Made by a program: the position numbers and the translations under genes | Source of the DNA: Nocardioides ganghwensis | Lineage (GTDB): Bacteria > Actinomycetota > Actinomycetes > Propionibacteriales > Nocardioidaceae | DNA: 64,000 nt | Reading direction: 5' to 3' | NCBI RefSeq assembly: GCF_014779655.1 | Contig: NZ_JACXYX010000003.1 | Location: 62,001-126,000, forward strand | The notes under the pieces: generated by a model | What the model saw: only the letters and a program-made list of their open reading frames with translations | What the model was told of the DNA's origin: nothing | Database searches by the model: none | Part shown: positions 1 through 8,087 of the stretch, one piece after another | How positions within the stretch are numbered: position 1 is the stretch's first letter | Layout of the letters: each line of letters begins with the position of its first letter

Positions 1-378
1 AGCAGACGGCGCCAGCCACGCCTGGACGAAGCGGCACCGTCCGGACTGCGGGTCGGCCACCTCGCTGTGGCGGATCCCGGTGCCGGCCGAGAGCACCTGC
101 GCGCGACCGGCCTCCACGACGTGCTGGGCACCTGAACGAGCCGAGTCGGTGTGAACGAGCGCCCCCTCGAGCACCCACGTGACGATCTCCAGCTCGGAGT
201 GCGGATGGTCGGGGTAGCCCGCGCCCGGGGCGACCTCGTCGTCGTTGTGGCACACCAGCGGGCCGAACCCGAGGTTGCCGGGGTCGAAGTGCGGGCCGAA
301 CGAGAAGGAATGGCGCGTCAGGCGCCCCCTGACGGCCTCCGACGACCTGTCGGAACCGGCGTACAGGGCCACTGTCAT
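1..378 (-). CDS. Pirin family protein (N-terminal part, runs off the window edge)
   Basis: The reverse strand read from the ATG at 378 gives 126 codons with no stop before the window edge, so the C-terminal half is missing. The reading contains the cupin signature of pirins: a GPHFDPGNLGFGPL-like stretch near residue 27, then DHPHSELEIVTWVLEG with the paired metal-binding histidines, and GTGIRHSE about 35 residues later, which is the classic spacing of the pirin N-terminal domain. Pirins are non-haem iron cupins; some have quercetinase activity and others are redox-sensing cofactors, so the exact role is open. Its start codon lies only 18 bp from the start of the divergent beta-glucosidase, so the two genes must share a very tight control region or one of the starts is misplaced. 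Confidence 0.9.
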   Translation of the reverse strand, partial: MTVALYAGSDRSSEAVRGRLTRHSFSFGPHFDPGNLGFGPLVCHNDDEVAPGAGYPDHPHSELEIVTWVLEGALVHTDSARSGAQHVVEAGRAQVLSAGTGIRHSEVADPQSGRCRFVQAWLAPSA

Positions 379-396
379 GCCGATATCTTCGCGGAT

Positions 397-1746
397 GTGC
401 CTTCCCCCCAGGACGTCCCCCTGCTGCCCCCTGGGTTCCGCTTCGGAACCAGCACGGCGAGCTACCAGATCGAGGGCGCCGTGGCCGAGGACGGGCGCGG
501 CCCGAGCATCTGGGACACCTTCACCGCCGAGCCCGGTCGCGTCGCCGACGGGAGCACCGGCGCTGTCGCCTGCGACCACTACCACCGGGTGGAGGAGGAC
601 GTCGCGCTGATGAAGGAGCTGGGCACGGGGGGCTACCGCTTCTCGATCGCCTGGCCGCGGATCCAGCCCACCGGGCGGGGGCCGGCCAACGAGAAGGGCC
701 TCGCGTTCTACGACCGGCTCATCGACACGCTCCTGGCCAACGGTCAGCAGCCGATGGTCACGCTCTACCACTGGGACCTGCCGCAGGCGCTGGAGGACGA
801 CGGCGGCTGGCTCAACCGCGACACCGTCGACCGGTTCGCCGAGTACGCCTCGATCGTCGGCGAGCGCTTCGCCGACCGGGTCGAGCACTGGATCCCGGTC
901 AACGAGCCCAACGTGGCCTCGATCCTCGGCTACGGGATGGGCACCCACGCGCCCGGCAAGAAGCTGCTCTTCGACTGCCTGCCCGCCGCGCACCACCTGC
1001 TGCTGGCCCACGGCCGCGCCGCGATCGAGCTGCGCCGCGCCGGCGCCGCGTCCGTCGGTTGCGCCAACAACCACGCGCCCATCTGGCCCGCCAGCGACGA
1101 CGACGCCGACGTCGGGATGAGCAAGATCTTCGACGCGCTGTGGAACGGCACGTTCCTCGAGCCGATGCTGCTCGGTCGCTACCCGGCCGACCTGATGCCG
1201 CTCTTCGAGGAGTTCATGGCCGACGGCGACCTCGCGACCATCCGCCAGCCGCTCGACTTCTACGGCGTCAACTACTACAACCCGATGAAGGTCGCCGCCG
1301 CCGACGAGGACTCGGAGACGCCGTTCGAGTTCCGCGAGGTGGTGGGCTACCCCACCACCGACTTCGGCTGGCCGATCGTCCCCGACGCGCTGCGCGAGTG
1401 GCTGGTCATGTTCCGCGCGCGCTTCCGCGCCGCGCTGCCGCCGATCATGATCACCGAGTCGGGCTGCAGCTATGGCATGGGGCCCGACGAGAACGGCGTC
1501 GTCGACGACCAGCCGCGCATCGACTACCTCCGAGCCCACGTCAACGCCGTCTCCGAGGCCATCCAGCGCGGCGTGGACGTCCGCGGCTACTACTGCTGGT
1601 CACTGATGGACAACTTCGAGTGGGCCGAGGGCTACACCCAGCGCTTCGGGCTGGTCCACGTCGACTACGACACGCTGGAGCGGACCCGCAAGAAGTCGTT
1701 CCACTGGTACGCCGACCTCATCAGGGCGCAGCCCCAGCACCTCTGA
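397..1746 (+). CDS. GH1 beta-glucosidase
   Basis: A 449-residue family 1 glycoside hydrolase, the usual length for the family. It starts FRFGTSTASYQIEGA, has the acid/base motif NEP with Glu170, the nucleophile motif ITESG with Glu354, and ends with the WSLMDNFEWAEGY aglycone-site signature. It should hydrolyse terminal beta-glucosides such as cellobiose in the cytoplasm; no signal peptide is visible. The GTG at 397 was chosen because it places the start just before the conserved FGTSTASY; a longer reading from 151 would run antisense through the pirin gene. A second GH1 gene (52480) sits in the cellobiose operon. This copy has no CebR-type box that I can see and no transporter beside it, so its physiological substrate may differ. 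Confidence 0.95.
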   Translation: MPSPQDVPLLPPGFRFGTSTASYQIEGAVAEDGRGPSIWDTFTAEPGRVADGSTGAVACDHYHRVEEDVALMKELGTGGYRFSIAWPRIQPTGRGPANEKGLAFYDRLIDTLLANGQQPMVTLYHWDLPQALEDDGGWLNRDTVDRFAEYASIVGERFADRVEHWIPVNEPNVASILGYGMGTHAPGKKLLFDCLPAAHHLLLAHGRAAIELRRAGAASVGCANNHAPIWPASDDDADVGMSKIFDALWNGTFLEPMLLGRYPADLMPLFEEFMADGDLATIRQPLDFYGVNYYNPMKVAAADEDSETPFEFREVVGYPTTDFGWPIVPDALREWLVMFRARFRAALPPIMITESGCSYGMGPDENGVVDDQPRIDYLRAHVNAVSEAIQRGVDVRGYYCWSLMDNFEWAEGYTQRFGLVHVDYDTLERTRKKSFHWYADLIRAQPQHL

Positions 1747-1751
1747 GCCTC

Positions 1752-2000
1752 GGTTTCGACTCGGGCTCGTTCCTCGCCCGGCTCAACCGGCGGTGTGGTG
1801 GCGAGCGTGGACCCGCTGGTTGAGCAGCGAGCGTGGACCCGCTGGTTGAGAGGCGGAGCGCAGCGGTGCCGCTGGTTGAGCAGCGAGCGCAGCGAGCGTG
1901 TCGAAACCGAGATTCATGGGTGACCTTGGGTTTCGACTCGGGCTCGTTCCTCGCCCGGCTCAACCGGCGGTGGTCGTTCCTCGCCCGGCTCAACCGGCGG
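1752..2000. repeat. REP-like interspersed repeat array 1
   Basis: The stretch is built from copies of one palindromic element. Forward units begin GGTTTCGACTCGGGCTCG and end GGCTCAACCGGCGG (42 bp) at 1752-1793 and 1929-1970, and a 30-bp 3-prime-truncated unit lies at 1971-2000. Inverted, diverged units begin CCGCTGGTTGAGCAGCGAG and end GTGTCGAAACC at 1869-1908, with shorter copies starting at 1813 and 1839. Forward and inverted units face each other, so the transcript can form long hairpins. Such TGGTTGAG/GTCGAAACC elements are scattered through Nocardioides and related genomes. The last unit overlaps the 3-prime end of the GIY-YIG gene. Confidence 0.9.
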
Positions 2001-2292
2001 GTGGGCAGCCCTTCCGCCAGTAGCCGCGTGCCAGGGCCGGGAGGTCCGCCTCGCGACCCTCGATGAGCGCGATGCGTTTGTCGCGTCGCCAGCCTTGCAG
2101 CCGCTTCTCGTACGCGTACGCCTCGTCCACTCGCTCGAAGTCGGCGGCCCAGACGAGCACCACCGGTCGGCGCCGCTTGGTGTAGGCCGCACCGACACCC
2201 TCGTTGTGCTCGGAGATGCGACGCTCGAGGTCCCAGGTGCTGCCGACGTAGAAGCTCCCGTCTGCGCACTCGACGATGTAGGTCCACGGCAT
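1990..2292 (-). CDS. GIY-YIG nuclease family protein (UPF0213/YhbQ-like)
   Basis: A 100-residue protein that is essentially one GIY-YIG domain: TYIVECADGSFYVGST near the N-terminus supplies the two conserved tyrosine strands, followed by LERRISEHN with the catalytic-type Arg and YAYEKRLQGW with the metal-binding Glu. The family comprises small single-domain nucleases whose cellular role is mostly unknown. The ATG at 2292 gives the canonical MPWTYIVE start. The gene lies between two REP-like arrays, and its last codons and stop lie inside a repeat unit (1971-2000). Base composition is like its neighbours. The link with the repeats suggests a role in their spread or processing, but that is inference. 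Confidence 0.9.
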   Translation of the reverse strand: MPWTYIVECADGSFYVGSTWDLERRISEHNEGVGAAYTKRRRPVVLVWAADFERVDEAYAYEKRLQGWRRDKRIALIEGREADLPALARGYWRKGCPPAG

Positions 2293-2356
2293 GGGTCCAT
2301 GACAGCCGGTGCGTGACCGCGGGGACAGGTCCGTCCGCACATCTGTGGATGACCTT

Positions 2357-2604
2357 GGTTTCGACTCGGGCTCGTTCCTCGCCCGGCTCAACCGGCGGTG
2401 TGGTGGCGAGCGTGGACCCGCTGGTTGAGCAGCGAGCGCAGCGAGCGTGTCGAAACCGAGGCTCGTGGGTGACCTTGGTTTCGACTCGGGCTCGTTCCTC
2501 GCCCGGCTCAACCGGCGGTGGTCGTTCCTCGCCCGGCTCAACCGGCGGTGGTCGTTCAACCGGCGGTGGTCGGTCAACCGGCGGTGCTCGCTCAACCAGC
2601 GGCG
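2357..2604. repeat. REP-like interspersed repeat array 2
   Basis: This array fills most of the 345-bp gap between the GIY-YIG gene and the sulfotransferase. Full forward units lie at 2357-2398 and 2477-2518 and one inverted unit lies at 2418-2457. After 2518 the unit is repeated in ever shorter form: 30 bp at 2519-2548, 18 bp at 2549-2566, 18 bp at 2567-2584 and a diverged 20 bp at 2585-2604, each ending in CAACCGGCGG or CAACCAGCGG. The serial truncation points to replication slippage or stepwise insertion at the same end. No coding potential beyond translated repeat was seen. Confidence 0.9.
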
Positions 2605-2637
2605 AAGCCAGCGAGACCCACCGATAGGCTCTCTCGC

Positions 2638-3693
2638 ATGACCGAGCCCACCAGTCGACGCGTCGTGTTCGTCGTGGGCTCGGGGCGCAGCGGCACGAGC
2701 ACGATGGCCGGCACGCTGCGCACCCTCGGCCTCCACGTCCCCCAGCCCGAGGTCGTCGCGGACGCCACCAACCCCAAGGGTTTCGGCGAGCCGCGCTGGG
2801 TGGTCGACCTCCACACCGAGCTCCTCGCGCGGAGCAACGTGCAGGTCTCCGACGCCCGCCCACGCGCGTGGCTCGACACCGGCACCACCAGCGGCGACCA
2901 CGCCACCCGCGCGCGCGTCGCCGCCTGGCTCGAGGAGCAGTTCGCGGTCGCCGACGAGCTGGTCGTCAAGGACCCGCGTGCCGCCTGGTTCCTCGGCCTC
3001 TGGCGCGCCGCGGCCGACCGCTGCGACGCGATCCCGTCCTACGTCACGATGCTGCGCCCGGTCACCGAGGTGGTCGGGTCCAAGCAGACCTACTACGGCC
3101 GGATCGGTGCCGGCTCCGACCAGGGCGCCGTGACCCGCACCGCTGCCTGGATCAACATGATGCTCCACACCGAGCGCGCCACCCGCGGCCAGCAGCGCGC
3201 GTTCGTCCGCTACGGCGACCTCCTCGACGACTGGACCCAGCCGGTCTTCGCGCTCGGCGAGGCGTTCGACCTGGCCGGGGTGAAGACCGCCATGGCCGCC
3301 GACATCGCCGAGGTGCACCGCTTCATCGACCCGTCGCTGCGGCGCGTCACCATGACCTGGGACGACATCGGCGTGCCCGACCGGCTGCGCGAGCTCGCCG
3401 ACGAGACCTGGCAGGCGCTCGACGCGATCGCCTCCGACGACTCCGCGGGCAACCAGGAGCGCTGCGACCAGCTCCGCGCGGCCTACGCCGAGCAGTACGC
3501 CGAGGCCGAGGCGTTCGCCCACTCGACCGTGGTCGCCCAGCGGCGTACGGCTGCCGCCGAGGCACGGCGCGAGGCGGCCGCGCAGCCCACGCGCAGCGGG
3601 GCCGACCGCGTCCCCCACGCCGTACGGGCCATGGTGCCGCCGGCGGCGCGGCAGAAGATCCGCAAGGCGATGGGCCGGGAGCGACCTGCCTGA
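2638..3693 (+). CDS. Sulfotransferase family protein
   Basis: A 351-residue protein with the PAPS-binding P-loop GSGRSGTS at residues 14-21 directly after a hydrophobic strand (RRVVFVV), as in the Sulfotransfer families, and a VKDPRAAWFLGLW segment that matches the region following the phosphosulfate-binding loop. It should transfer sulfate from PAPS to a glycan or small molecule in the cytoplasm. The ATG at 2638 was chosen because upstream sequence is repeat DNA. The stop overlaps the start of the next glycosyltransferase by one base (TGATG), and three glycosyltransferases follow, so the acceptor is probably a surface glycan or glycolipid. The specific acceptor cannot be told from sequence. 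Confidence 0.85.
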   Translation: MTEPTSRRVVFVVGSGRSGTSTMAGTLRTLGLHVPQPEVVADATNPKGFGEPRWVVDLHTELLARSNVQVSDARPRAWLDTGTTSGDHATRARVAAWLEEQFAVADELVVKDPRAAWFLGLWRAAADRCDAIPSYVTMLRPVTEVVGSKQTYYGRIGAGSDQGAVTRTAAWINMMLHTERATRGQQRAFVRYGDLLDDWTQPVFALGEAFDLAGVKTAMAADIAEVHRFIDPSLRRVTMTWDDIGVPDRLRELADETWQALDAIASDDSAGNQERCDQLRAAYAEQYAEAEAFAHSTVVAQRRTAAAEARREAAAQPTRSGADRVPHAVRAMVPPAARQKIRKAMGRERPA

Positions 3694-4631
3694 TGCCCGA
3701 CATCGCCTCCCTCGAGCAGGACCCGGCGTACGACGTCACCTGGCCGTGGACGTCCGGCGAGCCGCTGCTGCCGGGGCTCACCTGCGTCTTCCGGGTCCGC
3801 AACGAGGCGCGCAACCTGCCATGGGTGCTGCCGCCGATCTTCGCCGCGGTCGACCACGTGCTGCTCGTCGACAACGGGTCCGACGACGGCACGGCCGACG
3901 TGGCGCGACGCGTCGCGGAGGAGTGCGGGGCGACGGAGCGGCTGACCGTCCTGGACTACCCCCACCGGGTGGCCCGCGCCGGTGGCGAGCACCTCGCCAC
4001 CCCGGCGACGAGCGTCCACTCGCTCACGCACTTCTACAACTGGTGCTTCTCCCACGTCCGCACGACCTACTCGATGAAGTGGGACGGCGACATGGTGCTG
4101 ACGCCGGAGGGCACCGGCATCCTGCGCGACCTGTCGTGGCAGCTCCAGTCCACGCGCGCGATCGTCGCGATGCCGCGCCACCCGCTCACCGTCGTCGACG
4201 AGTCGACCGGCTGGCTCGACCTGTCGCTGCGCTTCCTCGAGCCGTGGGTCTATCCGATGGGACCGGACTTCACCTTCGTGAAGGCCTTCGACTGGGAGCT
4301 GCGCGAGTTCCCCCCCGGCATCGAGCGGATCGTGCTCCAGCAGGGCCTCGTCCTCGAGGTGAAGTGGCTCGACGCCGACGAGTACGCTCACTGGCGGCGC
4401 GACGGCGTCGACTTCACCAACACGCGGCTCTACCGCAAGCTGCGCGAGTTCGAGGTCGACGAGGCCATCCGCAACGGCGACCCCGGGGCACTCGGCGGGC
4501 TGGTCAAGGTGACCGCCCCGGAGGGCGTCCACATCATCGACCACGTCAGCCGCGACTGGCTCTGGCGCCAGCCGCGACCGCTCGTGCAGCACTCGCTGCC
4601 CGCCTCGCTGAAGGAGCGTGTGCGACCGTGA
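3693..4631 (+). CDS. Glycosyltransferase family 2-like protein
   Basis: A 312-residue cytoplasmic protein. The N-terminal half has GT-A features: CVFRVRNEARNLPW near residue 31, LLVDNGSDDGTADVA around residues 57-71, and a DGD metal-binding motif at residues 131-133. It probably transfers a sugar from a nucleotide-sugar donor. Its start overlaps the sulfotransferase stop by one base and its stop overlaps the next start by four bases (GTGA), so the genes are translationally coupled. Acceptor and linkage are unknown. Confidence 0.8.
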   Translation: MPDIASLEQDPAYDVTWPWTSGEPLLPGLTCVFRVRNEARNLPWVLPPIFAAVDHVLLVDNGSDDGTADVARRVAEECGATERLTVLDYPHRVARAGGEHLATPATSVHSLTHFYNWCFSHVRTTYSMKWDGDMVLTPEGTGILRDLSWQLQSTRAIVAMPRHPLTVVDESTGWLDLSLRFLEPWVYPMGPDFTFVKAFDWELREFPPGIERIVLQQGLVLEVKWLDADEYAHWRRDGVDFTNTRLYRKLREFEVDEAIRNGDPGALGGLVKVTAPEGVHIIDHVSRDWLWRQPRPLVQHSLPASLKERVRP

Positions 4632-6406
4632 CGCATCCCCTCCACGACCTCCGGCTCCCGGGGCCCACGCTGGTCCTGGTCGACGACTCCGACGGCCTCG
4701 CGCTCGACGCGCTGCGCGGCATCGAGGACGTGCCCGGCGTCGAGCCGACCGTCGTCCCGCTGTCCACGCTCGACGGCCCGCGCAAGGGCTGGGGCTCGGT
4801 GCTCGTGGTCGCCGCCGACCGGGCCCGGCTGCGCCGGATGGCGAGCGCCGTGCCGCTCCTCGGGCAGTGCAAGGCCGTCGCCTGCTGGCTCACCGACTCG
4901 CCGACCCCGTGGGTGCTCGTGCCCCGGCCCGAGTGGCCGCGCCTGGTGCACCTCGCGGCCCGCGAGGCCGGCGACCGCGGCGTGCTCACCGTGGCCCGCT
5001 TCGCGTCCGGTGCGCGCGCCCAGCTCGTCGTGATGGAGATGGCGCGGCAGGCCGCCGGCCCCGGCGACACCACGCACGGCGGCGTCGTCGTGTCGTACGC
5101 CGGCCGCCCCGCCGCACCCGGCCTCGACGCCCGGTCGGTGCTGCTGCCCGACGTCGCCGGTGCCGGCGACGCGGAGCGCGACGTGCCGCCCGACGTGGTG
5201 GTCGCCCGTCGCGGCGCCACCTCCCAGCAGAGCGTCGCCGAGCACCACGTCATCGACCGCGCGCCGATCGTCGTCACCGATCCCGGGCCCGAGCCGGTCG
5301 ACGAGCGGGTCTTCAACCCGATCGGCTTCCGCAAGGACTGGGACCACCCCGTCGTCGACCTCTCGCGGATCGGCCGCGGCCCGGTCACCGAGGGTGTCGT
5401 GGCGGCGGCTCGCGCCTTCCAGGGCGTACGCCTCCCGGCCGACACCCGCACCGCCGACCTGCTCGCCCTCGCCATCTCCGGCGTCCCGCTCGTCACCGAG
5501 GGCGTCCTCGACGTGGCCCCGCCGCTGGCCGCCGCCCTCGACGCCCCGGTCGACCTCGACGACCCGCTGCGCCGCGAGGAGCACAGCCTCGCCGTGCGCA
5601 GGGCCGCCTTCGACCACCACTCGACGCTGGCCTGGCGCTCGGCCCTCGCCACCCGCGCCGGCGTACGCCACGTCGCCCTGCCGCCGGTCAGCGCGCTGCT
5701 GTCGACCAAGCGGCCCGAGATGCTCGACTTCGCGCTGCGTCAGGTCGCGCGCCAGCGGGGCGCGGAGGTGGAGCTGGTGCTCGCCGCGCACGGCTTCGAG
5801 CCCGACCGCGACGCCGTACGGCGGGCGCTGGGCGACCGACCGCACCAGGTCCTCACCTTCGACCAGTCCGACTTCTTCGGCGACGTGCTCACGGCGGCCG
5901 CGCGCGCCGCGTCGAGCGAGGTGCTGCTCAAGGTCGACGACGACGACTGGTACTCACCCGACGCCGTCCACGACCTGCTGATGGCACGCCGCTTCTCCGG
6001 CGCGGACGTCGTGGGGATGCCGTCGGAGTTCGTCTACCTCCACCGCAACGAGCACCGCGACGCCCTCACCGTGCGCCGCAACCACCCCTCGGAGATCTTC
6101 GCCCGCTTCGTGGCCGGCGGCACCCTGCTGCTCGACCGCGGGCTGCTGCGCTCGCTCGGCGACTTCCGCCGGGTCCGGAAGTTCGTCGACGCGCAGCTGC
6201 TCGCGGGCGTCGAGGCGGCGGGCGGGCGGATCTACCGCACCCACGGCCTCGGCTACGTGCTGCGCCGCACCGGAGCGGGCCACACGTGGGAGCGGGACGA
6301 CGAGGAGTTCCGTCGACCTGACATCGTGGCCTCCGAGTGGCCGGGGTTCCAGCCCAGCCTGGCGCTGGAGGCCGACCCGCTCGACATGCCCGACGGGGGG
6401 AGCTAG
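4628..6406 (+). CDS. Large glycosyltransferase with C-terminal GT2 domain
   Basis: A 592-residue protein starting at GTG 4628. Residues 1 to about 355 resemble no family I recognise with certainty; they have a Rossmann-like opening (PTLVLVDDSDG) and a later RVFNPIGFRKDW segment, seen in glycan-synthesis proteins with degenerate glycosyltransferase halves. From about residue 360 a GT-A fold begins (STKRPEMLDFALRQVARQ), with the run of four aspartates at 437-440 followed by Trp as the metal/nucleotide site. The gene is coupled to the preceding glycosyltransferase by a 4-nt overlap, and the next gene starts 3 nt after its stop. Probable role: a two-domain transferase in surface-polymer assembly. 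Confidence 0.75.
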   Translation: MTHPLHDLRLPGPTLVLVDDSDGLALDALRGIEDVPGVEPTVVPLSTLDGPRKGWGSVLVVAADRARLRRMASAVPLLGQCKAVACWLTDSPTPWVLVPRPEWPRLVHLAAREAGDRGVLTVARFASGARAQLVVMEMARQAAGPGDTTHGGVVVSYAGRPAAPGLDARSVLLPDVAGAGDAERDVPPDVVVARRGATSQQSVAEHHVIDRAPIVVTDPGPEPVDERVFNPIGFRKDWDHPVVDLSRIGRGPVTEGVVAAARAFQGVRLPADTRTADLLALAISGVPLVTEGVLDVAPPLAAALDAPVDLDDPLRREEHSLAVRRAAFDHHSTLAWRSALATRAGVRHVALPPVSALLSTKRPEMLDFALRQVARQRGAEVELVLAAHGFEPDRDAVRRALGDRPHQVLTFDQSDFFGDVLTAAARAASSEVLLKVDDDDWYSPDAVHDLLMARRFSGADVVGMPSEFVYLHRNEHRDALTVRRNHPSEIFARFVAGGTLLLDRGLLRSLGDFRRVRKFVDAQLLAGVEAAGGRIYRTHGLGYVLRRTGAGHTWERDDEEFRRPDIVASEWPGFQPSLALEADPLDMPDGGS

Positions 6407-6409
6407 GAC

Positions 6410-7999
6410 ATGGCGCGGCAGCCGGTGGTGCGGCACAACGACTGGGGGTCGCTGACCCCGGCGACGCTCGGCCAGTGGGAGCCGACGCTGTCGGTGACCG
6501 TCGTCGTACCGACCTTCAACTACCAGCGCACGCTGCCCTACGTCCTCGCCGCGCTCGCCGGGCAGTCCTACCCCGACCACCTGCTCGAGGTGCTCGTCGT
6601 CGACGACCAGAGCTCACCCGCGCAGGAGCTGCCCGAGGTGCGTCCCGAGAACACCCGGCTGATCCGGGTCGAGGAGGGCTGGGGCCGCGCCAACGCCTGC
6701 CACCTGGGCGCGCTCGCTGCGGAGGGCGACGTGCTGCACTGGTACGACGCCGACATGCTCGCCCACCGCGAGGAGGTGGAGGCGCACGCCCGCTGGCACC
6801 ACCTCGTCGACTACGCCGTGCCCGGGGGCCACAAGCTCTTCGTCGACCCGACCTCGCTGCTCGAGCAGGACCCCGCCGTCGTCCGCGACCGCGTTGCCGC
6901 CGGCGAGGCCGGTGACCTCTTCCCGGGCCAGGAGCACGAACCGCACCAGTGGGTCGAGGACTACTGGGCCAAGACCGACGACCTCCGCACGGCCGGTCCG
7001 CGCGCCCAGCGCTACCACATCGGCATGACCGGCTCGGTCACGAAGGCGCTCTACCTCGACTCCGACGGCTTCGACCGCACGCTGCGCCTCGGCGAGGACA
7101 TGCACCTCGGCCACTCGCTCGCCCAGGCGGGAGGCGTCTTCGTCGTCGACCGCGAGGCCCGCAGCTGGCACCTCGGCCGGTCGCAGGTGCTGCGTCGCGC
7201 CGAGCAGGTCAACCGCTTCAACGACCCCTACCTCGCCGACCTCGTGCCGACGATGCGCCCCAAGCGCAACCGTCGCGGCCGGACCTACCAGGTGCCCTAC
7301 CTCGAGGTCGTCCTCCAGACCGGTCCTGCCGACGAGACCATCCACGTCGTCGACTCCCTGCTCGACGGCGACGTCCCCGACCTCCGCGTGACGGTCGTCG
7401 GGCCGTGGAGCACGGTCCACGACGACCGCGTCCAGCCGGTCGAGGACCCGGTCCTCGAGACCCGGCTGGTGCACCGCTCCTACCTCCACGAGCCCCGCGT
7501 GCGCCTCGTCGAGTCGGCGCCGGCCACCTCCGACGCCGAGTTCGTGCTGACCCTCCCCGACGTCACGCTCGCCCCGCTCCCGGTCGCGCTCGCGGCCCTG
7601 CTCGACGACCTCGAGCGCACCCACCACGGCGCGCGCGTGCTGGCGTACGACTCCGGCGCGGCCGCGCGTCTGGAGCGCACGTCGGCGCTGGCGCGGGTCG
7701 GCCGGCTGGCCGACGCGGGCGACGACCGCGAGGCGCTGCTCGACGAGTCGTTCGGCGTGAAGACCTATCCCGCCACGGACGTCGGCTGGGTGCCGGTCGA
7801 GGAGCGCGTGGTCGAGCGGTTCGTGCTCGGCGCCCGGCCGCCGATGGACCCCGACAAGTCCGAGAACCGGCTGCGCAAGGCGCTCCGCAAGGCCGAGGAC
7901 GCCGCGGTCGTACGCCCCGCCGAGGTGCCTGCCGAGGTGTCCGCCGAGGCGCCTGCCGAGGGCGAGCACAAGCGGGGGCTGTTCGGCCGCCGCCGCTGA
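6410..7999 (+). CDS. Glycosyltransferase family 2
   Basis: A 529-residue protein. The GT-A domain is clear: TVVVPTFNYQRTLPYVLAAL near residue 28, EVLVVDDQSS near residue 61, and the DAD metal motif at 113-115 within WYDADML, then LGEDMHLGHSL as the acceptor-side ED motif. Residues after about 300 form a second domain of unknown kind, and the tail is a low-complexity Ala/Glu/Pro stretch ending in basic residues (KRGLFGRRR). It is the last gene of the four-gene sulfotransferase/glycosyltransferase run. The gene ends 9 bp before a REP-like hairpin that separates it from the convergent ugd. Confidence 0.82.
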   Translation: MARQPVVRHNDWGSLTPATLGQWEPTLSVTVVVPTFNYQRTLPYVLAALAGQSYPDHLLEVLVVDDQSSPAQELPEVRPENTRLIRVEEGWGRANACHLGALAAEGDVLHWYDADMLAHREEVEAHARWHHLVDYAVPGGHKLFVDPTSLLEQDPAVVRDRVAAGEAGDLFPGQEHEPHQWVEDYWAKTDDLRTAGPRAQRYHIGMTGSVTKALYLDSDGFDRTLRLGEDMHLGHSLAQAGGVFVVDREARSWHLGRSQVLRRAEQVNRFNDPYLADLVPTMRPKRNRRGRTYQVPYLEVVLQTGPADETIHVVDSLLDGDVPDLRVTVVGPWSTVHDDRVQPVEDPVLETRLVHRSYLHEPRVRLVESAPATSDAEFVLTLPDVTLAPLPVALAALLDDLERTHHGARVLAYDSGAAARLERTSALARVGRLADAGDDREALLDESFGVKTYPATDVGWVPVEERVVERFVLGARPPMDPDKSENRLRKALRKAEDAAVVRPAEVPAEVSAEAPAEGEHKRGLFGRRR

Positions 8000-8007
8000 G
8001 GAGCCTT

Positions 8008-8074
8008 GGTTTCGACACGGGCTCGTTCCTCGCCCTGCTCCACCAGCGGCCTGCGCAGCGAGCGTGTCGAAACC
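8008..8074. repeat. Single REP-like hairpin between convergent genes
   Basis: A diverged copy of the element seen at 1752-2604. It starts GGTTTCGACACG and ends CGTGTCGAAACC, 12-bp perfect inverted arms around a 43-bp centre that keeps parts of both unit types. It occupies nearly the whole gap between the glycosyltransferase stop (7999) and the ugd stop (8088), so on either strand the transcript would fold into a stem-loop and could work as a bidirectional terminator or RNA stabiliser. Confidence 0.85.
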
Positions 8075-8087
8075 GAGGTCGGAGGTG

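Noticed and set aside
151..396. N-terminal extension of the first beta-glucosidase
   Set aside because: The extension is antisense to the pirin gene and has no GH1 similarity; GTG 397 fits the family start.
1752..2604. Possible CRISPR array
   Set aside because: Repeats occur in both orientations, abut each other and lack regular unique spacers; no cas genes are present.
2293..3618. N-terminal extension of the GIY-YIG protein on the reverse strand
   Set aside because: The extension is translated repeat plus antisense of the sulfotransferase gene; the domain itself starts at 2292.
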